From NCBI GenBank assembly GCA_902774055.1, contig CACYGX010000008.1, positions 1 to 64,000 of the forward strand: 64,000 nt of DNA, written 5' to 3'. Source of the DNA: an uncultured Bacteroidales bacterium (GTDB taxonomy: Bacteria; Bacteroidota; Bacteroidia; Bacteroidales; Muribaculaceae). A program made the translations under genes and the position numbers. Shown here piece after piece: positions 58,082-64,000 of this stretch. The notes under the pieces were generated by a model, which searched no databases, was not told the DNA's origin, and was given only the letters and a program-made list of their open reading frames with translations. Position 1 is the first letter of the stretch; the number at the start of each line of letters is the position of its first letter.

Positions 58082-59077
58082 ATGCCTTATTTTTCAGTAA
58101 TTGTGCCGGTGTATAACCGGAGGGACGAGGTGGAGGACCTGTTGAGGAGCCTGACCCGCCAGACCAACAAAGATTTTGAGATCATACTGGTGGAGGACGG
58201 TTCGAGTGAGCCGTGCGAGGACATTGCCTTGCGCTATGCCAGCGAGTTGGACCTTCGCTATTTCTATAAAACCAACGAGGGACGCTCCATTGCCCGAAAC
58301 TATGGCCTGGAACACGCCACGGGCAATTATTTTGTCTTTTTTGACAGCGACTGCGTTATCCCGCCCGACTACTTCAAGACGCTGGTCGAGGAGTTGGCCA
58401 ACGAGTACGTGCCATGCTTCGGCGGCCCCGATGCGGCAAGTGACGACTTTACTGATGTACAAAAAGCTATCTCCTTCTCGATGACGTCGCTGCTGACCAC
58501 GGGCGGAATACGCGGTGGTAAAGTTCAGATGGAGAAATTCGTTCCGCGCTCGTTCAACATGGGCTATTCGCGCGAAGTGTATGAGAAGGTGGGCGGTTTC
58601 CGTGAAATGTTCAGCGAAGACATCGACATGAGCACACGCGTGCGCCAGGCAGGGTTCAACATCCGCCTGATTCGTCCCGCGTTTGTCTATCACAAGCGTC
58701 GCACCAGCATCAGCAAGTTCGCACGCCAGACCTACGTCTTCGGCATGTCACGTATCACGTTGAAACTGCTCTACCCCGATAGCCTTAAGCTCGTGCACTG
58801 CCTGCCCGCCGTGTTCACCTTGGGCTGTGCATTATTGCTGTTGCTCTCGTTGTGGAAGTGGTGGTTCCTGCTGCCCATCCTGCTCTATGCCGCAATGCTG
58901 TGGATTGCCGCCCTGATCGAGACACGCAGCCTGAAGATTGCCTGCATGGCGGTGGTGACGAGTTTCACGCAGTTGTGCAGCTATGGTTGGGGCTTTATCA
59001 AAGCCTATGTGTGGAAAATCCTGTTGAAGCATGGTCGCGACATCAACGAGGAAGTAGCGATGAGAAAGGGGAAGTAA
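58082..59077 (+). CDS. Family 2 glycosyltransferase
   Basis: A 331-residue inverting glycosyltransferase. The GT-A fold starts PYFSVIVPVYNRRDEVEDLL. The nucleotide-sugar Asp is in ILVEDGSSEP, the metal-binding FFDSDCVIPPDYF follows, and the catalytic acid region is FSEDIDMSTRVRQAG. Two C-terminal hydrophobic segments (about 245-295) suggest membrane association. The acceptor is unknown, probably an envelope polysaccharide or lipid. TAATTTTG at 58046-58053 is a probable -7 element. Confidence 0.92.
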   Translation: MPYFSVIVPVYNRRDEVEDLLRSLTRQTNKDFEIILVEDGSSEPCEDIALRYASELDLRYFYKTNEGRSIARNYGLEHATGNYFVFFDSDCVIPPDYFKTLVEELANEYVPCFGGPDAASDDFTDVQKAISFSMTSLLTTGGIRGGKVQMEKFVPRSFNMGYSREVYEKVGGFREMFSEDIDMSTRVRQAGFNIRLIRPAFVYHKRRTSISKFARQTYVFGMSRITLKLLYPDSLKLVHCLPAVFTLGCALLLLLSLWKWWFLLPILLYAAMLWIAALIETRSLKIACMAVVTSFTQLCSYGWGFIKAYVWKILLKHGRDINEEVAMRKGK

Positions 59078-59098
59078 AAATCGCTAGCGATTTTTACT
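59073..59098. terminator. Perfect 26-bp palindrome at the GT2 stop codon
   Basis: AGTAAAAATCGCT (59073-59085) is followed by its exact reverse complement AGCGATTTTTACT. It overlaps the stop codon and is followed by a GATTAGTG/GGTTAGAG tandem run to 59145. Confidence 0.7.
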
Positions 59099-59148
59099 GA
59101 TTAGAGATTAGTGATTAGTGATTAGAGGTTAGAGGTTAGAGATTTGGG

Positions 59149-59874
59149 ATGGAAGAGAAAGAGAATAGCAAGTTGATGGGCAGTCGCAACATCAAGGAGA
59201 CGGTGCCTGAGGAGGACCGCCCGCGCGAGAAGGCCAAGAAGCATGGCTTCGGCAGCCTGTCCACGGCCGAACTGCTCGCCATCCTGCTGAGGGTGGGCAC
59301 ACAGGGTGAGTCGGTCGTTGACCTGTGTCAGCGCATCCTGCGCGACAACGACGACAAACTCTACCTCATCGCCCGCAAGGGCATCAACAACCTGGTGAAG
59401 AATTACCACGGCATCGGCGAGGTCAAGGCCATCGAAATCCTTGCCGCTCTGGAGCTGGCACGCCGTTACCAGCAGGAGGAATTCCAGGAGCGTTTCAAGA
59501 TCACGAGCAGCGATGACGCCTACAATTACCTGCGTCCCCGCATGGAGCACCTTGACCACGAGGAAATCATGGTCGTGCTGCTCAACCACGCCAAGCAGGT
59601 CGAGGAGTGTGTGCGCATCAGTAGTGGAGGAACGGCGATGACGGTGGCCGACATCAAGATGATTCTGCGCCCTGCCATCGAACGCCTGTCATCGGGCATC
59701 ATCCTGGCCCACAACCATCCCAGCGACAACCCCAAGCCCAGCCAACAGGACGACCGCCTCACCGAGCGCGTCCACCAGGCCTGTAAGGTGATGGACATCC
59801 AGCTCGTTGACCACATCATCGTGTGCCGCGGCGGCCACTACTACAGCTACAACGACCACGGCCGCCTGCTGTAA
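59149..59874 (+). CDS. radC: RadC family JAB-domain protein
   Basis: A 241-residue protein. An N-terminal helix-hairpin-helix-like part (STAELLAILLRVGTQG, then GIGEVKAIEILAALE) precedes the JAMM/MPN metalloprotease-like domain. That domain has the HEEIMVVLLNHA Glu and the zinc ligands in LAHNHPSDNPKPSQQD. Despite the historical DNA repair name, the biochemical role of RadC is unsettled. The next gene, a YhcG-type nuclease, begins 26 bp downstream. Confidence 0.94.
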   Translation: MEEKENSKLMGSRNIKETVPEEDRPREKAKKHGFGSLSTAELLAILLRVGTQGESVVDLCQRILRDNDDKLYLIARKGINNLVKNYHGIGEVKAIEILAALELARRYQQEEFQERFKITSSDDAYNYLRPRMEHLDHEEIMVVLLNHAKQVEECVRISSGGTAMTVADIKMILRPAIERLSSGIILAHNHPSDNPKPSQQDDRLTERVHQACKVMDIQLVDHIIVCRGGHYYSYNDHGRLL

Positions 59875-59900
59875 CCCATCGACTTGTGACAATAGACAAT

Positions 59901-60980
59901 ATGGAAGAGAAGAAGAATATCGTACAAACGCAAAACAATCAAGTTCTGCCACAACAATTAGTTGACGACGTTAAACTGATTGTGGAACATGGCCTGCGCG
60001 AAGCCTACCGATCGGTAAACTCTGCCTCAATTCTTACATACTGGAATGTGGGTAAACGAATTGTGGAAGAAGAGCAGCATGGTGAAAGTCGCGCCGAATA
60101 TGGAATCGGACTGATGAAGGGGCTTGCAGATATTTTCCAGCCACTTTACGGAAGTGCCTATTCTTTGCGCAATCTGCAATATATGCGCCAGTTTTACCTG
60201 TATTTCAGGGACTTGGAAAAAGTGAACACGCGTGTTCACAATCTATCATGGTCTCATTACCGTATGTTGCTAAGGGTGCCTGATGAGGATGCTCGGTATT
60301 GGTATTTGCGCGAAGCCTCAGAAGAAATGTGGAGTGTGCGAACATTGAGCAGAAATATCGGCTCACAGTATTATTATCGTTTGCTGCAATCTCCCAAAAA
60401 AGAAAAAGTGATTGCAGAAATGCAAGAATTGACAAGACCATTGCAACAAGACAAGGATGAAATTGTTAAGAATCCTGTTGTGGCAGAGTTTCTTGGGCTA
60501 GGGGCAAATAATGATTACAGCGAAAGTGAACTTGAACAGGCAATCATTGACCATCTGCAAAAGTTCATTATGGAAATGGGCCGCGGGTTTGCACTTGTAG
60601 GGCGCCAAAAGCGCATTGTAACAGATACAGCCGATTACTATATTGACTTGGTTTTCTATAATTTTGAGCTCCAATGCTTTTTCTTAATTGACCTCAAGAC
60701 TGCAACCATCACCCATCAAGATGTGGGACAAATGGACATGTATGTGAGGATGTACGATGAGTTGAATAAAGGCAAGAATCACAACCCAACGATAGGCATT
60801 ATTCTTTGTGCTGAAACCAATAAAGATATTGCCCGTTACTCTATCCTTAATGATAGCAAACAGTTGTTTGCGGCCAAATATCTGACATACCTGCCAACTG
60901 AAGAAGTATTGAGACGAGAGATTGAACAGCAAAAGGAATTATTCTATTTGCAGCATAATAAGAGCAATAACCAAAAGTGA
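59901..60980 (+). CDS. DUF1016 (YhcG) family PD-(D/E)XK nuclease-like protein
   Basis: A 359-residue protein read from the ATG at 59901. The DUF1016 N-terminal helical domain includes VNSASILTYWNVGKRIVEEE and YGIGLMKGLADIF. The C-terminal PD-(D/E)XK domain has YYIDLVFYNFELQCFFLIDLK (Asp, then Asp-x-Lys). Homologues are DNA-associated and accompany restriction or recombination genes; the role here is unknown. AT content and codon choice are higher in A/T than the neighbouring radC, hinting at separate ancestry. It overlaps nothing essential. Confidence 0.88.
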   Translation: MEEKKNIVQTQNNQVLPQQLVDDVKLIVEHGLREAYRSVNSASILTYWNVGKRIVEEEQHGESRAEYGIGLMKGLADIFQPLYGSAYSLRNLQYMRQFYLYFRDLEKVNTRVHNLSWSHYRMLLRVPDEDARYWYLREASEEMWSVRTLSRNIGSQYYYRLLQSPKKEKVIAEMQELTRPLQQDKDEIVKNPVVAEFLGLGANNDYSESELEQAIIDHLQKFIMEMGRGFALVGRQKRIVTDTADYYIDLVFYNFELQCFFLIDLKTATITHQDVGQMDMYVRMYDELNKGKNHNPTIGIILCAETNKDIARYSILNDSKQLFAAKYLTYLPTEEVLRREIEQQKELFYLQHNKSNNQK

Positions 60981-60987
60981 TTTAATC

Positions 60988-61905
60988 ATGAAATTCTGGA
61001 AGTATTGTTTTCGAATTGTGGTAGGCATTTTTGCCCTCATCGGCGTGCTGGCTGTATGTGCCTATTGTTATCTGGCTAGCTCCGAAAAGTATTACATCAG
61101 CATAGGAGAGAACGAGGTCATTACCAAAGAAGCTGAATTTGTTGATTTGCTCAAGCAGTCGCCGTTCAAGGCCGATACTGTTCAGTATCACTTCGCCATA
61201 GTTCAAGACTCGGCCCGTGCAAGTGAGATTATGGACTACTTCAAGCTGGATACGCTCTATCGCGCTAATGCCCCGACGTGGGAAAAAGCGGTGGCCATAT
61301 CGAGGTTTGTCGCTACCAGCATCCCTCATGTAAACTCCGGAAATCTGCCTGAGCATAGAAACGCCATCGACTTGTGGAAGTTCACCAAGGAAGAGGATTC
61401 AGGCTTCAACTGCCGCATGCACGCCATCCTCAACTATGAGTTGATGCAGGCTGCCGGGTTGACGGCCCGTTTTGTGACCTGCATGCCGCAGGACAAGAAT
61501 GATGGCGACTGTCATGTGGTGAACGAGGTGTGGCTGCCCGAACTGGGCAAATGGGCCTTCATTGACTCGGACATGGACGGGCATTATTGCACCGACCAGA
61601 ACGGTACACCGCTCAACCTGCTGGAGATGCGCGACAAGTATGCCGCTGGTGAGCAGATGGTGATGTATCCAGGCTTCGAGAAAGGGACCACCAAGCACGA
61701 CTATTACTATTGCTACATGGCCAAGAACACTTATTGGTTCTCATCTTGGGAAACACTCCATTACTTCCAGGAGGACCGTGCCGATAAGGATTTTGAACCT
61801 GGCCATTATGTCAATATCGTGCCTGAAGGCTTCACACCGTTCGGAAGATCGGACGATGAAGTCGTTACCACCGACGCCAAGAAGTTCTGGACAAATCCAG
61901 AATAA
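60988..61905 (+). CDS. Membrane-anchored transglutaminase-like protein
   Basis: A 305-residue protein read from the ATG at 60988. One N-terminal membrane segment (FRIVVGIFALIGVLAVCAYCYL) precedes a transglutaminase-like cysteine-protease-fold domain. The presumed triad is Cys in SGFNCRMHAILNYELMQAAG, His in DCHVVNEVWLPEL, and Asp in WAFIDSDMDGHY. Family members act as proteases or on peptide crosslinks. It starts 7 bp after the YhcG-type gene. The substrate is unknown. Confidence 0.82.
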   Translation: MKFWKYCFRIVVGIFALIGVLAVCAYCYLASSEKYYISIGENEVITKEAEFVDLLKQSPFKADTVQYHFAIVQDSARASEIMDYFKLDTLYRANAPTWEKAVAISRFVATSIPHVNSGNLPEHRNAIDLWKFTKEEDSGFNCRMHAILNYELMQAAGLTARFVTCMPQDKNDGDCHVVNEVWLPELGKWAFIDSDMDGHYCTDQNGTPLNLLEMRDKYAAGEQMVMYPGFEKGTTKHDYYYCYMAKNTYWFSSWETLHYFQEDRADKDFEPGHYVNIVPEGFTPFGRSDDEVVTTDAKKFWTNPE

Positions 61906-61963
61906 CAAAGGTCATCACTACGCTTGGTACAAATGAATAACCAACTTTATACATTTTGACAAT

Positions 61964-62818
61964 ATGAAAATAATGAAATTAATGATGATCGCTGCACTTG
62001 CTATGATTGTTGCCACCTCATGTAGCCAGAACAGTCTGAGGGCCAAAAAGGGAAAGGCTCCCAAGATGCTGGTACTGTACTACTCCCTGACGTCGAACAC
62101 CAAGACCGTGGCACAGGAAATCGCTACGCGCCTCCATGCCGACATCGAGGAAATTACTCTTGTAGAGCCCTACGACACCGCATTCCAGGCCACAATCGAC
62201 CGTTGCAAGGCCGACCGCGAGAAAGGTATCACCCCTGAAATCAATCCCTTGAAGAGCAAGGTTGCCGACTATGATGTCGTGTTCATCGGCTATCCCATCT
62301 GGTTCGGCACTTATGCTCCCCCCATTGCCACCTTGCTCGATAAGATTGACTTGAGCGGCAAGACGGTAGTGCCGTTCTGCACCTTTGGCAGCGGCGGACT
62401 GGAGTCGAGTTCGAAGGATCTGGCCGCCAAGCAGCCCAAAGCCAAAATTCGACAAGGCTACGGCGTGCGCGCCGCACGCTTGGATGCTGTCACCAAGGAG
62501 GTCGAGGATTTCTTGGCGCGCAACTCCTTTGCTGATGGCAAGTTTGATATGCCTGAGCCCTTCCCCGAGCAGCATCCCGTGAGCGCCGAGGAGGCAGCCA
62601 TCTTTGATGCTGCCGTTGATGGCTATCCCATGCTTAACGCCAAGGCTACTGCGGTTGCTTCACGTAGCATACTTGATGGGGATGGCACTGAATACCAGTT
62701 CACCGCCATGGACAAGCCTCGTGAGGATAAGCCCGATATGCCTCCTGCCAGCGAAATCCAAGTCTATGTGCTCGTCGAGAAGGACAAGGCTCCTGTCTTC
62801 ACACGTGTCGTGAGATAA
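61964..62818 (+). CDS. Flavodoxin-domain lipoprotein
   Basis: A 284-residue protein with a lipoprotein signal (LAMIVATSCSQN; Cys at about residue 20) followed by a flavodoxin domain (about 34-190). The FMN phosphate loop is LYYSLTSNTKTVAQEIA, followed by IGYPIWFGTYAPPIATLL. The C-terminal extension (about 200-284) is unassigned. A flavodoxin outside the cytoplasm is notable; it may act in envelope redox metabolism. A perfect 15-bp stem palindrome follows (62844-62892). Confidence 0.85.
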   Translation: MKIMKLMMIAALAMIVATSCSQNSLRAKKGKAPKMLVLYYSLTSNTKTVAQEIATRLHADIEEITLVEPYDTAFQATIDRCKADREKGITPEINPLKSKVADYDVVFIGYPIWFGTYAPPIATLLDKIDLSGKTVVPFCTFGSGGLESSSKDLAAKQPKAKIRQGYGVRAARLDAVTKEVEDFLARNSFADGKFDMPEPFPEQHPVSAEEAAIFDAAVDGYPMLNAKATAVASRSILDGDGTEYQFTAMDKPREDKPDMPPASEIQVYVLVEKDKAPVFTRVVR

Positions 62819-62843
62819 CCGCTGTCCATACAGCAACAATGAC

Positions 62844-62892
62844 ATTACCCCATGCAAACGGGCGATTTAAGGGCCCATTTGCATGGGGTAAT
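62844..62892. terminator. Perfect 15-bp stem after the flavodoxin gene
   Basis: ATTACCCCATGCAAA (62844-62858) pairs with TTTGCATGGGGTAAT (62878-62892), with a 19-nt loop. No strong T-run follows. Confidence 0.65.
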
Positions 62893-63019
62893 CACTAATA
62901 ATGATGAGGCTAGCAGAAAGAAACCGCCCGATTTTGGGATTTTACATCATCATAAGTAGGTATAATTTTGCACCGTCAATCAGACGAACTATCATAACAG
63001 CAAATTATCGCTACACAAT

Positions 63020-63709
63020 ATGATGACAAAAAAACTATTCATTTCTGCTATTTTCACGATTATGATCGTTGCAGGAGGGAACGCCATACACGCCCAGGAC
63101 TCAACCAAGACATTCGTTCCAATTCTCAACTACACTGCCGACCTGGTCGTTAATACACACGGCGGCATCAAGACCGGCGCCCTCTATCTGGGCTATGGTG
63201 AACTCGGTATTGAAATCAACCCATGGAAAAACGGCCAGTTTAACTTCACCATTGCCTCGACCCACGGCGGCGAGCCGTCAAGCGAACTGGTGGGCGACTG
63301 GCAGGTATTTGACAACATCGAGGCGGGAAATCACATTTTTGCTCTTAATGCATGGTATAGTCACACCATCAACAAGGTTACCGTCAAAGCAGGTTTACAG
63401 GATGTCAACGACAGTTACTCGGCGTGTGACGCGGCTGGTAACATGCTGAACACTTCCTTCGGCGGGAACCAGGTGCTGCTCTCGGCCGGCAACGTGCCCA
63501 CAATGCCTTGTAATGGACTGGGTATCAATGCGGAATGGAAAATCAGCAAGTCGCTTACATGGCAAGCCGGCATCTTTGATGGTGGAGTTATCGATCTAGA
63601 TGACGGCAACAAGTTCAACCTGAGACACGAGTTGAGTAGCAGCAAGGGATATGTAATTGTCACCGAGGCGGCTCTCAGTCCTGCTGATGCGCTTTTACTC
63701 AAGGCATGA
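63020..63709 (+). CDS. OprB-like carbohydrate porin, upstream part ending at an in-frame TGA
   Basis: 229 codons with a signal peptide (FTIMIVAGGNAIHAQ). Beta-barrel-like sequence follows: LNYTADLVVNTHGGIKTGAL, NGQFNFTIASTHGGEPS, LNAWYSHTINKVTVKAGLQD and WQAGIFDGG. This matches the carbohydrate-selective porin pattern. The frame stops at TGA 63707-63709 in LLLKA-stop-AFYHTG, yet the same frame continues as convincing porin sequence to the window end. A single GGA to TGA change would explain it, so the gene is probably a recent pseudogene or carries a sequencing error. TAATTTTG at 62963-62970 is a probable -7 element. Confidence 0.7.
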   Translation: MMTKKLFISAIFTIMIVAGGNAIHAQDSTKTFVPILNYTADLVVNTHGGIKTGALYLGYGELGIEINPWKNGQFNFTIASTHGGEPSSELVGDWQVFDNIEAGNHIFALNAWYSHTINKVTVKAGLQDVNDSYSACDAAGNMLNTSFGGNQVLLSAGNVPTMPCNGLGINAEWKISKSLTWQAGIFDGGVIDLDDGNKFNLRHELSSSKGYVIVTEAALSPADALLLKA

Positions 63710-64000
63710 GCCTTCTATCACACTGGGCTTGAAAACAATGGATACTACGCTTCCTGTGAGAAATTATTCCAGATGCAGGGTGAACGCAGCATCAACGCTT
63801 TTGTCACAGGAGGCTATGCCCCTCGAGCCACAGATGCCGCTACTGCCAGCATCACCTGCGGAGCGACACTGACATCACTATTCAGCAAGAGTGGCGCTGA
63901 CGCGTTGTGTGCCGGATTGGCCACCGTGCATCTTGACGGTCAGAAATGGGAAACCGCCATCGAACTGAATTACCGCTACCAGTTGGGCCGCTATTTCTAT
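63710..64000 (+). pseudogene. Continuation of the interrupted porin gene, cut by the window end
   Basis: In the same reading frame as 63020-63709, with no further stop. It reads AFYHTGLENNGYY, INAFVTGGYAPRATDAA, SLFSKSGADALCAGLATVHL and WETAIELNYRYQLGRYFY, alternating beta strands as in the C-terminal half of OprB porins. The reading frame is open at the right edge of the window. Confidence 0.75.

Noticed and set aside
63707-63709. TGA as a selenocysteine codon in the porin
   Set aside because: Porins are not selenoproteins, the position fits a Gly in the pattern, and no SECIS-like hairpin is evident just downstream; a nonsense change is simpler.
1-64000. Prophage or integrative conjugative element
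   Set aside because: No integrase, portal, terminase, relaxase or conjugation gene is present; mobile DNA here is limited to small single-gene units.

Overview
This window looks like chromosomal DNA of an anaerobic, gut-type member of the order Bacteroidales; the family cannot be settled from sequence alone. The evidence is: repeated Bacteroidetes-type promoters (TTTG or TTG, about 20 bp, then TAnnTTTG); a T9SS-type C-terminal tail; DUF3822; DUF4369-thioredoxin lipoprotein-like proteins; BspA-like leucine-rich repeats; dockerin-tailed secreted proteins; and an orphan alpha-2-macroglobulin. I saw no rRNA, tRNA, CRISPR array, integrase or phage module.

Layout. 1-620: a transposase-less palindromic repeat element, then an ECF sigma factor module (621-2103). 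2.2-3.3 kb: a small hairpin-ended repeat and a minus-strand regulator/membrane protein pair. 3.9-9.5 kb: a giant alpha-2-macroglobulin. 10-12 kb: pfkA, then an IS200-like HUH transposase between palindromic repeats with a 46-bp tandem array. 12-18 kb: DUF805, menA-queA, a Phd/YoeB toxin-antitoxin pair and a Thr/Ser repeat protein. 17.8-26.7 kb: YfhO, a TPR protein, RNase Z, acpP-fabF-rnc and a membrane protein. 26.7-29.3 kb (minus): the DUF3822-rsmD-fur-mtgA operon. 29-35 kb: two paralogous lipoproteins flanking a four-helix-bundle gene (itself inside 9-bp repeat arrays) and ettA, then a second minus-strand sigma factor operon. 36-44 kb: a second HUH transposase, a GH10-like dockerin protein, panC-panD, ffh and a CapA-like protein. 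44-49 kb (minus): a dockerin protein, trxB, a membrane protein and two DUF4369-TlpA thioredoxins. 49-51 kb: a REP-associated tyrosine transposase between near-identical inverted repeats. 51-64 kb: dsbD, a GxxExxY cassette, cyuA-like, two cohesin-like/dockerin proteins, a GT2, radC, a YhcG-type nuclease, a transglutaminase-like protein, a flavodoxin lipoprotein, and a porin gene broken by an in-frame TGA at the right edge.

How the genes work together. Most of the window is housekeeping: fatty acid synthesis, pantothenate, menaquinone, queuosine, protein targeting and translation. There is also a concentration of envelope redox functions (dsbD, trxB, two TlpA-like thioredoxins) and secreted modular proteins.

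The most unusual theme is five separate single-gene, repeat-bounded units: two IS200-like HUH genes, one RAYT, one four-helix-bundle gene and one GxxExxY gene. Each has its own repeat family, and two families also occur here as gene-less copies. The GxxExxY family is the most striking: its four visible ends keep a hairpin through compensatory base changes next to an invariant GAGAAATCAAA, and its gene product has a PD-(D/E)XK-like motif.
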